64,000 nt of DNA from Brevibacterium sp. UCMA 11754 (lineage in GTDB: Bacteria > Actinomycetota > Actinomycetes > Actinomycetales > Brevibacteriaceae): the NCBI RefSeq assembly GCF_021532275.1, contig NZ_JACBOT010000036.1:62001-126000 (forward strand), in the 5' to 3' direction. Made by a program: the position numbers and the translations under genes. This document shows positions 53,535 through 62,229 of the stretch, piece by piece. Under the pieces are notes generated by a model. The model was not told where the DNA came from. It did no database searches and saw nothing but the letters and a program-made list of their open reading frames with translations. Every line of letters begins with the position of its first letter. Position 1 is the stretch's first letter.

Positions 53535-54047
53535 ATGCTGCAGGAAAACGCTACACCGACCACTGTGCGAATGTTCCCGGACTATGCTGACACCGTCTTG
53601 TGGCTCGTCTACCCCGTTGACTATGCTGACACCGACTTGTCCCCGGGACTGATTCGCGAGCTGGAAGCGTGGGAACGGACGTACTACGAAGCGTTGGACG
53701 CCGACTTCAACTGGAAATCACCGAAAGATGCTCGAGCCTTTACGAAGACAGGCATCGATCTGGCCGGACAGGTCGCAAACGAACTCGGCGAGGAATTCGT
53801 CGTCGAATTCGCCTCTTACGAAACCGCTGCACCGACGTACACGGTTCACAGCCGCAGACAGGCAGACAACGAGGGGGCCTCCACAGCCTTTTCGACTATC
53901 GCTGCAGAGCTCGAAGCCGAGCAGGAACGCGTGACTCAGCTGATGGCCGAGGCCGGTCCCAGTGCCGAGTGGACGGCATACGCGCCACTTTCCGGTGATG
54001 TCTTCACCTGGGGCAGGAGAGCCCCTCAAGCAGAAGATCGTGACTGA
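53535..54047 (+). CDS. hypothetical protein
   Basis: 170 residues, no family I can name. A duplicated segment occurs near the start: PDYADT and, 16 residues later, VDYADT, from two near-identical 16-base DNA stretches (53579 and 53620). The rest is soluble and acidic: LSPGLIRELEAWERTYYEALD, a helical middle, and a Glu-rich helix near 125-140. No signal peptide or membrane helix is present. The start is ATG 53535, without a strong Shine-Dalgarno. A possible leader-peptide locus precedes it. Confidence 0.65.
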   Translation: MLQENATPTTVRMFPDYADTVLWLVYPVDYADTDLSPGLIRELEAWERTYYEALDADFNWKSPKDARAFTKTGIDLAGQVANELGEEFVVEFASYETAAPTYTVHSRRQADNEGASTAFSTIAAELEAEQERVTQLMAEAGPSAEWTAYAPLSGDVFTWGRRAPQAEDRD

Positions 54048-54067
54048 CGCACAGTTGCGCAGTCCCT

Positions 54068-54102
54068 ATTCGGACAGTCGGATCATACGGATTTGTCCGA
54101 AT
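54068..54102 (+). terminator. hairpin after the hypothetical gene
   Basis: ATTCGGACA and TGTCCGAAT form a perfect 9-bp stem with a 17-base loop, 20 bases past the stop of the gene at 53535. It is a weak terminator candidate. Confidence 0.4.
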
Positions 54103-54284
54103 TGCCGTCAACGAACAGAGAGCTCCACATCCGCTCCCGGAGTTGGAGAGAGTCAGGCGCAGAGAGGACTAGTGCCCCCGTAGGTCTCCTGCCACGATCC
54201 GACATGGACCTTGGCCATCGCATTGACATCACCAGCGACCGGGGAGCGAACGACAACAGTCATGAACGAAGATTACAACCGTGG

Positions 54285-54358
54285 TGCCCCCGGTCGGACT
54301 TGAACCGACGACCAAGGAATTATGAGTTCCCTGCTCTGACCAGCTGAGCTACGGGGGC
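54285..54358 (-). tRNA. tRNA-Met (anticodon CAT)
   Basis: 74 nt on minus. Acceptor GCCCCCG/CGGGGGC, discriminator A, D arm GCTC...GAGC, anticodon stem GGGAA/TTCCT with loop CTCATAA, giving CAT, and T arm GTCGG-TTCAAGT-CCGAC. It is not the initiator (no 1-72 mismatch, no GGG/CCC anticodon stem). It could be the elongator Met or the TilS-modified Ile2 tRNA; the CTCATAA...CTTGGTC pattern leaves Ile2 open. Confidence 0.92.
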
Positions 54359-54463
54359 GAGCAGAAATAAGATTAACACCAACTGACGACCTTGACCCAT
54401 TCGGCTCACCAGCCGCTTGCCCAATCCCATCGAAGGAAGAGTCCGGTCAGGGACAGAAGACGA

Positions 54464-55723
54464 TCAACTTGCTGAGGAGACCGGTGATATGCGCGTCAGC
54501 GCACTTCGAGCGGCATCGACACAGGTATAACGCTCGGTCGTGATGTACACGTCGAAGACGACCTGACCGTCGCTGCCGGGATCGTTGCGTTTGGAAGCGG
54601 CGACGAGACCCGACCAGTCTGGACCGACCACGACGACGCCGTGCTCATTGCGCATGGGATCTGATGCGTCGACGACCCCTGTGCGCACTCCCGGGATCGG
54701 CGGCTCTGTGAACCCACCCGAGAACATCGCCGTCAACCCGACCGTGTCGCGAATACGTTCATAGCGGTCTCGGGTGGCTTGGGAGAAGGTCTCATCTTCA
54801 CCGAACACCCCGAGGGTGATTGTGGCGGCACCTGAAGCCAGGGCACGCTCTTCGAGCGCAGCGATCTGGGCGACCAGAAGCTCACGATTCATCACGAGTG
54901 GTTCGCGTCGCAGGCCCTGGGCAATCGAATAGGGAGTTCCCAGAGCCGCGAGGTTACGCGAATGATGATCGATCAATCCGTCCTCGATCGGCTCGGCGAA
55001 AGGCTCGGGCTGCTTGGTTGCGGGACCGAAGAACGGACCAGACATGAAGCGTGCGCCCAACGCGCGAACTCGGTCGAGATCGTCCTCGGTGGTGACACCC
55101 TCGGCGAGGATCACTGCGCCTGTGCGTTCGAGGTGAGCGTGGAGCAGACGATTGAGTTCGGCCAGGTGGGATTCGCAGTCGATGCGCAGCACGTCGGGAT
55201 GAAGACCGACCACAGACGGATTGACCAGAGGCACGAAGGAGGTGCTGCGCAGGTCTGCCCCGACCGAGGACATGCCCACACCCCATCCCATCGAGCGCGC
55301 CTGACGAACTGCGCGGAGCACAGATGCAGGCGACGATGAAACGCGGGAGGCATCGAGCTGGAGGATGACGGAACGGTCGGGCTCTTCGGTGCGATCTTCA
55401 AGGGTGGCGAAGGATTCGTCTTCGGCGTGGAGGAAGAGTCGGTTCGACTTGGGCAGTCCGGCCGCCTCGGCGGTCCTCAGAGCTGTTGCTCGAAGCGAGG
55501 CATCGATGTCACCGATCATTGCCGAGGCATGCATCTCGCGGCGGAGATTCTCGGATTCAGCGTGCCCGAGTGCCGGGTCATCGGTGGGGGCCTGCAGGAT
55601 CTGATATCCCACCTTGTCGAAGGTGTACGCATCGACGACGGGGGCGAAATAGGTTTCGATCCCACCTGAGCGCACCAACTCTTCTAGAGCCAGGTCCAGA
55701 TCGTGTACCGCCTCAACCACCAT
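54464..55723 (-). CDS. degenerate EAL domain plus DICT-like sensory domain protein
   Basis: 419 residues. The first ~260 follow the EAL phosphodiesterase plan: AYTFDKVGYQIL at the EAL position, VGLHPDVLRIDC, VILAEGVTTEDDL, and GARFMSGPFFG. But the EAL triplet reads QIL and the DD-F-GxG stretch reads MSSVGAD, so the catalytic Glu and Asp are lost. The C-terminal ~150 residues resemble a DICT domain (ELLVAQIAALEERALASGAATITLGVFG). ATG 55723 follows GAAGGACAT; longer starts exist at 55735 and 55765. It likely binds a nucleotide or acts through contacts rather than cleaving c-di-GMP. The DICT call is from memory of the pattern. Confidence 0.7.
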   Translation of the reverse strand: MVVEAVHDLDLALEELVRSGGIETYFAPVVDAYTFDKVGYQILQAPTDDPALGHAESENLRREMHASAMIGDIDASLRATALRTAEAAGLPKSNRLFLHAEDESFATLEDRTEEPDRSVILQLDASRVSSSPASVLRAVRQARSMGWGVGMSSVGADLRSTSFVPLVNPSVVGLHPDVLRIDCESHLAELNRLLHAHLERTGAVILAEGVTTEDDLDRVRALGARFMSGPFFGPATKQPEPFAEPIEDGLIDHHSRNLAALGTPYSIAQGLRREPLVMNRELLVAQIAALEERALASGAATITLGVFGEDETFSQATRDRYERIRDTVGLTAMFSGGFTEPPIPGVRTGVVDASDPMRNEHGVVVVGPDWSGLVAASKRNDPGSDGQVVFDVYITTERYTCVDAARSALTRISPVSSAS

Positions 55724-55807
55724 ATGTCCTTCCATGGGCAAACGTGCGTTCACAGTCTTCCACATGAGGACAGAAGCGATTGTCTAAATTCTGTAACATT
55801 ATTGCGC

Positions 55808-57286
55808 TCAGAGCTGACGGCGCCGGCCTCGCCTGACCTCGGCCAAACCGACGATTCCGGCCAGAACCACGATGATCGCAATCGCTGCGAATGAGGCGAT
55901 CATTCCGATGTTCCAATCGCTGACCGCCGTGACCGCAAAGGCCAAAGCGGTCATGATGGCCAATCCCATCGACGTGCCGATGCGCTGTCCGGTCTGCAGG
56001 ACTCCCCCGGCCGAGCCTGCATACTTCAGTGGCACTTCCTGCAGGGTCAGGGTCTGGTTGGGGCTGATGACCATGCCCTGTGCGGCACCGATGAAGCACA
56101 GGGTCAGCAGCATCCACCATTCGCTGCCGATGCCCCGGGTGAGCAGGAAAACCACGCCGATTGTCGAGACCAGACCCACCAGGCAGGTGATGATCCCCCA
56201 GACGACGAGTCGGCGTCCGATCTGGAACACGAAACGTCCGGACACATCTGCCGATACAGCGGAGAGCAACGCAGCCGGAAGTCCGATCATGCCTGCCGCC
56301 AGCGCAGTGTGGCCCAAGCCCTGTTGCATGTACATGGCGATGAGCACCCAGACGCTCGTCACGCCCATGAAGTAGAGGGTGATGATGATCGAACCGTTGC
56401 TGAAGCTGCGAATGCTGAACAGGTTCAGATCGACCATGGGGGCGTGTCCACGGGCAGAGTACCGGCGCTCCCAACGGGTCCAGACCCAGATGGTGAATAG
56501 TCCCAGTGGCAGGCCGAGCCAGATGAACCACCCGACAGAAGACTCGACGAAGGGCAGCAGCACAAGGAGGACACCGACACCGAGCAGAATCACTCCGATG
56601 GGATCGAGGTCTCGATCCCTTTTCGGAACGTATCCCTCATTCGCCGAGGCGGCCGCCGGGTTCGCATCGGTGCCGTCGTTGGCGGCAATCGGATGCCAGG
56701 CTGATTTCGGCAGCCAGCTTCTGGCAAGGATGAGGGAGATGACCGCAAAGGGGACATTGACCAGAAAGGCCGCACGCCAACCCAGCTCCGGGCCGAAGAG
56801 AGCGATGAATACGCCGCCGAGGACAGGACCTGTTGCAACGGAGAGGCCGACGGTGGTGCCCATCAGTCCGAACGCGCGCCCGCGCTGCGGCCCTTGAAAG
56901 TACTGCTGCAGCAGTCCGACGACCTGCGGATTGAGCAGTCCTGATCCGAGTCCCATGAAGACGCGAGCAATATTGAGGGTCAATGCCCCGGGCGCGATGC
57001 CGGCGACGAGTGAGGCCAGGCCGAACAGGCCCACTCCGATCATGAACAGTTGGCCGCGTCCGAAGACGTCGCCTGCTCGACCTGCTGCCACGAGAACAAC
57101 GCCGAACGAGAGGGCATAGCCGGTCAGGACCCATTGCAGAGCCGAGGACGATGCCTGGAGATCCGCCTCAATGGCGGGCAGGACGACGTTGATGATCGAT
57201 ACCGACAGCAGAGACATGAAGAGCGGGACGAGACCGATGAGGACGATTCGTCTCTGAATCTGATTCATCCGCTGGCCGTCGCTCAC
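55808..57286 (-). CDS. MFS transporter, DHA2 (14-helix) type
   Basis: 492-residue drug:H+ antiporter-2 family exporter, cytoplasmic membrane. It has the expected 14 helices. The motif QWVLTGYALSFGVVLVAAGRAGDVFGRG (about 55-82) carries the A-type loop motif, and the second half begins after a charged central stretch (PKRDRDLDPI, about 218-227). GTG 57286 follows GAGGTGATCAG; a frame from 57340 lacks a site. The substrate is unknown, typically cationic or amphipathic toxic compounds. It neighbours the EAL-DICT gene on the same strand with an 84-base gap. Confidence 0.9.
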   Translation of the reverse strand: MSDGQRMNQIQRRIVLIGLVPLFMSLLSVSIINVVLPAIEADLQASSSALQWVLTGYALSFGVVLVAAGRAGDVFGRGQLFMIGVGLFGLASLVAGIAPGALTLNIARVFMGLGSGLLNPQVVGLLQQYFQGPQRGRAFGLMGTTVGLSVATGPVLGGVFIALFGPELGWRAAFLVNVPFAVISLILARSWLPKSAWHPIAANDGTDANPAAASANEGYVPKRDRDLDPIGVILLGVGVLLVLLPFVESSVGWFIWLGLPLGLFTIWVWTRWERRYSARGHAPMVDLNLFSIRSFSNGSIIITLYFMGVTSVWVLIAMYMQQGLGHTALAAGMIGLPAALLSAVSADVSGRFVFQIGRRLVVWGIITCLVGLVSTIGVVFLLTRGIGSEWWMLLTLCFIGAAQGMVISPNQTLTLQEVPLKYAGSAGGVLQTGQRIGTSMGLAIMTALAFAVTAVSDWNIGMIASFAAIAIIVVLAGIVGLAEVRRGRRRQL

Positions 57287-57408
57287 CTGATCACCTCTGT
57301 TCAGACCGCATTCCGCACAGAGGATGCCGTACGGAACCAAGTCGATTCGACAGTCCCCTATGTGGGAACTGTTTCATCATACGTGCCATGTTCAGACCTC
57401 GGGCGAAA

Positions 57409-58290
57409 TCACACTGCGGAACCGGTCACCGGGCCAGATGTATTGGGTTGCCATCCCAGAGCAGGAGCGATGTAGCTGGCGAAGGACTCGAGGATGTGGA
57501 GGTTGTAGTCCACGCCGAGTTGGCTCGGGATGGTCAGCAGGACCGTGTCCGCGGCTTCGACCGCAGGGTCGGCCTTCAGCGCCTCGATGAGTTCGGCGGG
57601 TTCGCCCGCAGAGGTCTTGCCGAAGGTCGAGCGCGCACCATCGATGATCCCGATCTGATCACCTTCTCCACCTGAACGGCGTCCGAAGTAGAGGTCATCG
57701 AGGTTCGTGGTGATCGGGAAGATGCTGCGGCTCACGGACACGCGCGGAGTCCACTCATGGCCAGCGTCCTTCCATGCTGCGCGATAACGATCGATCTGAT
57801 CGCGCTGCAGCGCGCCGAAGGATGCACCGGTGGCTTCGGTCAGCAGGGTCGAGCTCATCATGTTCACGCCCTGGGCAGCGGCCCATTCGGCGGTCGCCGC
57901 ACTGCCGGCGCCCCACCAGATGCGTTGACCGAGACCTGGAGAATGAGGTTCGACGCGCAGCTTCCTGCCTGGACCGAACTGCGTCGGATCTGCTGGGGCG
58001 AGTTCTTCGCCCTTGATTGCTGACAGGAACTGCGCGAACTTCTCGCGGGCCATGCTCGCGGCCTTCGCATCGTCGCTGTCGCTGTAGCCGAAGGCTTCCC
58101 AGCCTCGGTCGGCTGGTTCCGGTGATCCCCGGCTGATGCCCAAAGCCACTCGCTGATCAGAGAGCAGGTCTAAGGCAGCGGCTTCCTCTGCCAGATAGAG
58201 AGGGTTCTCGTAGCGCATGTCGATGACACCGGTCCCGACCTCGATTCGCGAGGTCTTGGCCGCGATCGCCGCCAGAACCGCGGGGACGAC
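57409..58290 (-). pseudogene. LLM-class flavin-dependent oxidoreductase, N-terminus missing
   Basis: The sequence matches the later part of a luciferase-like monooxygenase from about VPAVLAAIAAKTSRIEVG on (IDMRYENPLYLAEEAAALDLLS, GISRGSPEP, and the C-terminal third). About 60-70 residues with the flavin-site first strands are absent. The upstream edge of homology coincides with the tRNA-Asn terminator at 58291. The frame continues through that terminator to a TTG at 58320. The first internal ATG, at 58218, would give 269 residues but has no Shine-Dalgarno. I treat it as a broken gene; an expressed short form is not excluded. Confidence 0.75.
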
Positions 58291-58318
58291 AAAGGCCCCG
58301 TCCTTCTGGACGGGGCCC
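58291..58318 (-). terminator. terminator of tRNA-Asn
   Basis: GGCCCCGTCC pairs with GGACGGGGCC around AGAA on minus, followed by TTTGTC. It begins 7 bases after the tRNA end. Confidence 0.9.
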
Positions 58319-58324
58319 AAGCTG

Positions 58325-58397
58325 CTCCCCCGGCTGGGCTCGAACCAGCGACCCTTCGATTAACAGTCGAATGCTCTGCCAACTGAGCTACGGAGGA
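58325..58397 (-). tRNA. tRNA-Asn (anticodon GTT)
   Basis: 73 nt on minus. Acceptor TCCTCCG/CGGGGGA, discriminator G, D arm GCTC...GAGC, anticodon stem TTCGA/TCGAA with loop CTGTTAA, giving GTT, and T arm GCTGG-TTCGAGC-CCAGC. CCA is not encoded. Confidence 0.96.
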
Positions 58398-58504
58398 AAG
58401 GCGCAGTTGCCTGCGCACGTTGTGTCAGCTTAGCAAAGACACTCGGCCTGCGACAAAGCGGGCAACAGTGCTTTAGCTCACAGTTCCGGTTAACCCCACC
58501 ACCA

Positions 58505-58527
58505 GACTGCATGGAATCCATACAGTC
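58505..58527. promoter_or_regulatory. 23-bp near-perfect palindrome upstream of the DMT gene
   Basis: Two 11-bp arms around one central base (GACTGCATGGA-A-TCCATACAGTC) match at 10 of 11 positions, 89 bases before the DMT transporter start. It has the form of an operator. The regulator is unknown. Confidence 0.5.
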
Positions 58528-58615
58528 AGGACAAACGCAGTCAACAACCATCTCGGCGAGGTGACCGCACTGTAAAATCAAAGGGATTCCTCACCCCACC
58601 CATGCAGCGGAAGAA

Positions 58616-59533
58616 GTGCACGTGACCATAGTGGCAATCGCCCTCGCCGTCCTTGCGGCGGTGGCACTGGCCTATGGAGCGCTGTACCAGCATGACGCCG
58701 TCGCAGATCAGAACGACTCCCACAACGGACTGAGCTGGGCTCATTTCAAGGAGCTGCTGAGCAACAGGAAATGGCTGATCGGACTGATCATCACCGGTCT
58801 GGGCACCGTGGGCAACATCGTCGCTCTGTCGCTGGCTCCGGTCATGGTCGTCCAGCCCGTCGGTGCCTTCTCCCTCATCGTGTCCGTCCTTCTGGGCGTG
58901 CGACATCGTGGACTCAAGGTCAACCGACGTCTTATGCAGGCCGTCATCTGGTGCACCGTGGGGGTGACGATCTTCGTTGCTCTCTCAGCCACCACCGCCC
59001 GAACAGAGGTGCATCTGGGATCCGACGCGATGCCGTTGGTGTGGATCACCGCTGTCATCGTCGCGCTTGGCTTGGGCATCATGCTGTTCTTCCGCAGTGC
59101 GCCCCAACTCGTGCTCATCTTGGCTGCGGGCCTGCTGTTCGCATGTGTGGCCACGAATACACACCTCGTGAGCGTGCAGCTGCTCCGCGCAGGAATCGAC
59201 CAGGTCACGTGGCTCAACGTCATCGGCCTCATCGCCGCGACTGCGATCGGAGCCTGGTTCGTCCAGAACGCATATGCGGCCGGCCCCCCGGAGATGGTCA
59301 TCGCCGGCCTGACTGTCGTTGATCCCATCGGCGCAGTGGTCCTTGGTTCGGTCGTTCTCGGGGAAGCGTCATCTGCTCCGGTATGGCTCGTCGTCATGAT
59401 CGCAGCCACAGGATTGGTCGCGTGTCTGGGCGTCGTTGTATTGTCGCGGTATCACCCCGATGTCAAAGATCGAGAACACCAGCGTCGAGTCGCTCGTCGC
59501 ACAGACCAGTTGACCGACACCGAGGAGAGTTGA
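58616..59533 (+). CDS. DMT superfamily transporter
   Basis: 305 residues, about nine to ten hydrophobic helices in an EamA/NIPA-like arrangement, with a hydrophilic tail of ~30 residues (VKDREHQRRVARRTDQL). PVMVVQPVGAFSLIVSVLLG (about 75-95) and MVIAGLTVVDPIGAVVLGSVVLGE (about 225-248) are the paired signature helices. GTG 58616 and GTG 58622 share GGAAGAA; the second has better spacing. The substrate is unknown. It shares a frame with the glycosyltransferase, whose coding begins right after its stop. Confidence 0.85.
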   Translation: MHVTIVAIALAVLAAVALAYGALYQHDAVADQNDSHNGLSWAHFKELLSNRKWLIGLIITGLGTVGNIVALSLAPVMVVQPVGAFSLIVSVLLGVRHRGLKVNRRLMQAVIWCTVGVTIFVALSATTARTEVHLGSDAMPLVWITAVIVALGLGIMLFFRSAPQLVLILAAGLLFACVATNTHLVSVQLLRAGIDQVTWLNVIGLIAATAIGAWFVQNAYAAGPPEMVIAGLTVVDPIGAVVLGSVVLGEASSAPVWLVVMIAATGLVACLGVVVLSRYHPDVKDREHQRRVARRTDQLTDTEES

Positions 59534-59536
59534 ATC

Positions 59537-60841
59537 CTGTCCGCGCATAGCCACACCCCAGCCCGCCGCATTCTCATTCCGACGGAAACCTACGCACCCG
59601 AGGTCAATGGCGCCGCGAAGTTCGCAGAACGTCTGGCCGCCGGGCTGGCTGCCCGCGGCAATGATGTTCACGTCGCCTGTCCCTCCGCGACAGGAAAGGC
59701 CTCGGTGAGCACCGAAGACGGTGTCACGGTCCACAGACTGACTTCACATCGTTGGCCCCTGCATCCGACGTGGACCATCTGCATGCCCTGGGAGACGAAA
59801 CCCGAGTTGTCTCGCCTCCTCGACTCTCTTCAGCCCGATGTCGTGCATACTCAGGCGCATTTCGTCATCGGTCGCTACGCGTTCTCGGAGGCGGGCAAGC
59901 GCGGTATTCCAGTCGTCGCCACGAACCATTTCATGCCCGATAACGTGCGGCCCTATCTGCGGGCACCGAAATCCCTCCTCGATGGTGGCACTGCCGTGGC
60001 CTGGTGGGATCTGCGCAGGAAATTCCAGTCAGCAGACTTCATCACGGTGCCCACGCAGCTCGCTGCCGACCTGCTCACGCAGAACGGGTTCACCTCCCCG
60101 ATTCGCGCAGTCTCCTGCGGTATCGACCTGGAACGGTTCGCGCACCTGCGTGACGATCAGACTGCTCAGGTCGATCAAGCCGTCCAGGAAGGTCAGACTG
60201 CCCAACCCGAACAGGCGTCCGAAGGTTCGCCGACGACGTCTGAGCGAACGAAGGCGGCTTCCGGCACCGAGGCCGCGGTACCGCCGCGTGTCCTCTTCGT
60301 CGGCCGACTCTCTTCGGAAAAGCACGCCGCCGACATCGTCGAAGCGGTCGCGAAGACCGACCCTGCGCTCGGGCTCGAAGCCGACGTCGTCGGTGGCGGG
60401 GACCAGGAGGAGCCACTCAAGGAGCTGGCCGCGGCGCTCGGCGTCGCCGATCGCATCCATGTGCTGGGCAAGATCAGCGACAAAGAGCTCATGGATGCCT
60501 ACCAACGGTGCACCTTCTTCTGCATGCCATCGACAGCTGAGCTCCAATCCATCGCCACGCTGGAGGCACTGGCTTCGCGCAAACCCGTCGTCCTCGCCGA
60601 CGCGGTTGCGCTTCCACACCTGGTCAGGGACGGGGTCAATGGATTCCTGTTCCCGCCGCGGGATATCGAGGAACTGGCCTCGCGATTCACCCAGATCTGT
60701 GAGCTTTCGGACACAGACCTCGACACGATGGCCCGGGCATCGCTCAATGTGGTCGCCAAGCATGACATCGAGTACACGCTCGACACGTTCGAATCCATCT
60801 ACAACAAGGTCATCACCGAAGGCCTTGCTGCAGCGGCCTGA
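59537..60841 (+). CDS. GT4-type glycosyltransferase with probable CTG start
   Basis: GT-B fold glycosyltransferase, about 434 residues. The N-terminal domain opens ARRILIPTETYAPEVNGAA and the C-terminal domain opens PRVLFVGRLSSEKHAADIV (about 253-271), with the donor-site FCMPSTAELQSIATLEALAS near 327-347. A ~40-residue Gln/Glu/Thr-rich insert separates the two. No ATG, GTG or TTG lies in frame between the DMT stop (59533) and GTG 59705, yet the fold begins before 59705. CTG 59537 is 9 bases after GAGGAG; ATC 59534 is 6 bases after. Acceptor unknown; possible role in mannosyl-lipid synthesis. Confidence 0.8.
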   Translation: MSAHSHTPARRILIPTETYAPEVNGAAKFAERLAAGLAARGNDVHVACPSATGKASVSTEDGVTVHRLTSHRWPLHPTWTICMPWETKPELSRLLDSLQPDVVHTQAHFVIGRYAFSEAGKRGIPVVATNHFMPDNVRPYLRAPKSLLDGGTAVAWWDLRRKFQSADFITVPTQLAADLLTQNGFTSPIRAVSCGIDLERFAHLRDDQTAQVDQAVQEGQTAQPEQASEGSPTTSERTKAASGTEAAVPPRVLFVGRLSSEKHAADIVEAVAKTDPALGLEADVVGGGDQEEPLKELAAALGVADRIHVLGKISDKELMDAYQRCTFFCMPSTAELQSIATLEALASRKPVVLADAVALPHLVRDGVNGFLFPPRDIEELASRFTQICELSDTDLDTMARASLNVVAKHDIEYTLDTFESIYNKVITEGLAAAA

Positions 60842-60862
60842 AACAGTCAGATAATTGAGCCT

Positions 60863-61822
60863 TCAGCCATCTGCGCCTGTCGGCGGGACAAACACCGTCT
60901 CCCCTGTACGAAGACGATCGAAGTCCACGCCTGCCACCATGTCATCGAGAGATGACCACGATCCTGCTGAACCTGCAAACCCGAGGGATGAGCACATCCA
61001 CGCGTAGACATCCTCGAGTCTCCAGCCTTGGGCGCGCAGCTGCTGGTAGGTGACCGCACCATCACGTTTGGCCAAGCGTCTGCCGGCTGTGTTCACGACC
61101 AGTGGAACATGCAGCCACGAGGGTTGCGGCAGGCCCAGCAGGTGGGCCAGATGAGCTTGACGAGGCGCCGAGGTGGCCAGGTCGTCCCCGCGCACCACTT
61201 CGTCGACACCGCTGGCACCGTCATCGACGATGACGATGAGGTTGTAGGCGAAGACTCCATCGCCGCGCTTGAGGACCAGGTCATCAACCGGGGACGTGAT
61301 CTCGCCCAGCAGGCTGTCCTGAACCGTGACCTCAGCGTTGTCGGTCTTCAATCGCAGGGCCGGGCGGCGCCCCTGTTCGTAAAGACGCTGTCGGTGCTGA
61401 ACTCGTTCGGACTCCAGCAGATCACGACAGGTCCCGGGATACGCTCCGGGCGGAGAGTGCGGTGCCGACGGCGCCTGTTGGATGTCCTTGCGTGAGCAGT
61501 AGCACTCGTAGACGAGTCCCTGCCCCTCGAGGCGGCTCAGGGCTTCGGAGTACACGTCGAGACGCTCCGACTGGACAATCGGCGGTTCATCAGGGGTGAC
61601 GCCCAGTTCAGCGAAGACCTCGAGCTGGGATTGCGCCGCACCGGGCTGGACTCGATCGAGGTCCTCGATGCGCCAGAGGAAGCGTCGCCCGGTCTGTCGC
61701 GCGCGGACATACGCCAGCAGCCCCGAACGAATGTTGCCGATGTGCAGGTCGCCGCTTGGGCTTGGTGCGAATCGCCCTGCCCCAATAATCGACGTCTCGA
61801 GTCCTGTGGTCTGTGTGCTCAA
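60863..61822 (-). CDS. gluQ: glutamyl-Q tRNA(Asp) synthetase
   Basis: Truncated GluRS paralogue that attaches glutamate to queuosine at position 34 of tRNA-Asp. It has 319 residues. RFAPSPSGDLHIGNI carries the HIGH-like motif, the Zn-site stretch reads ECYCSRKDI, and the KMSKS-like motif is in RRLAKRDGAVTY. The C-terminal anticodon-binding domain of GluRS is absent, as expected. TTG 61822 overlaps the GNAT stop (TTGA), so translation is coupled. An alternative start with a strong site is not seen. Confidence 0.88.
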   Translation of the reverse strand: MSTQTTGLETSIIGAGRFAPSPSGDLHIGNIRSGLLAYVRARQTGRRFLWRIEDLDRVQPGAAQSQLEVFAELGVTPDEPPIVQSERLDVYSEALSRLEGQGLVYECYCSRKDIQQAPSAPHSPPGAYPGTCRDLLESERVQHRQRLYEQGRRPALRLKTDNAEVTVQDSLLGEITSPVDDLVLKRGDGVFAYNLIVIVDDGASGVDEVVRGDDLATSAPRQAHLAHLLGLPQPSWLHVPLVVNTAGRRLAKRDGAVTYQQLRAQGWRLEDVYAWMCSSLGFAGSAGSWSSLDDMVAGVDFDRLRTGETVFVPPTGADG

Positions 61823-62136
61823 GCCTGCGTCACGAGGTCGGCGTACTGCGGGAAGCGTTTGAGATAGTCCTGAACATAGCTGCACGTCGGGACGATGCGA
61901 CCGCCTTCGTCCCGGATCTGATCGAGGACCGTGGTGACCAGTGTGCGGGCGAAGCCACGGCGAGAGAAGCCTTCGGAGATGATGGTGTGCTGGAGTTCGA
62001 GCGTCTCGTCGTCAATGACCCGATAGCCCAGGAAGCCAGCGAACTCGACCGGATCCTCAGCCGTGAAGATCTCAAAGCGTTCACGACCGGGATTCTTGAC
62101 CACCGTGACGGGGGTGGAACTGAGCTCGGGTTGCAT
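61819..62136 (-). CDS. GNAT-like N-acetyltransferase (YjdJ type)
   Basis: 105-residue short GNAT of the YjdJ/NATD1 type. Pattern: RFEIFTAEDPVEFAGFLGYRVIDDETLELQHTIISEGFSRRGFARTLVTTVLDQIRDEGGRIVPTCSYV in pieces, with the acetyl-CoA loop GFSRRGFART and the terminal CSYVQDYLKRFPQYADLV that marks this subfamily. ATG 62136 follows AAGGAGTCCCAT; a longer frame to 62202 has no site. The substrate is unknown. It overlaps gluQ by 4 bases. Confidence 0.88.
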   Translation of the reverse strand: MQPELSSTPVTVVKNPGRERFEIFTAEDPVEFAGFLGYRVIDDETLELQHTIISEGFSRRGFARTLVTTVLDQIRDEGGRIVPTCSYVQDYLKRFPQYADLVTQA

Positions 62137-62181
62137 ATGGGACTCCTTGTCAACGGCATCGTCCTTGTCACGAACATTACA

Positions 62182-62217
62182 GGGTGGCGCCGGGATCTTC
62201 ACTCACCGACGCCACCC
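62182..62217 (-). terminator. hairpin after the glutamate permease genes
   Basis: GGGTGGCG and CGCCACCC form an 8-bp stem with a 20-base loop, 13 bases past the gluD stop. It is a weak terminator candidate. Confidence 0.45.
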
Positions 62218-62229
62218 CGTTGCGGTCGA

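Noticed and set aside
54172..54186. Partial copy of the tRNA-Met 5' end (GCCCCCGTAG) near the tRNA
   Set aside because: Ten bases of a GC-rich word in the opposite orientation, too short for an attachment-site call.
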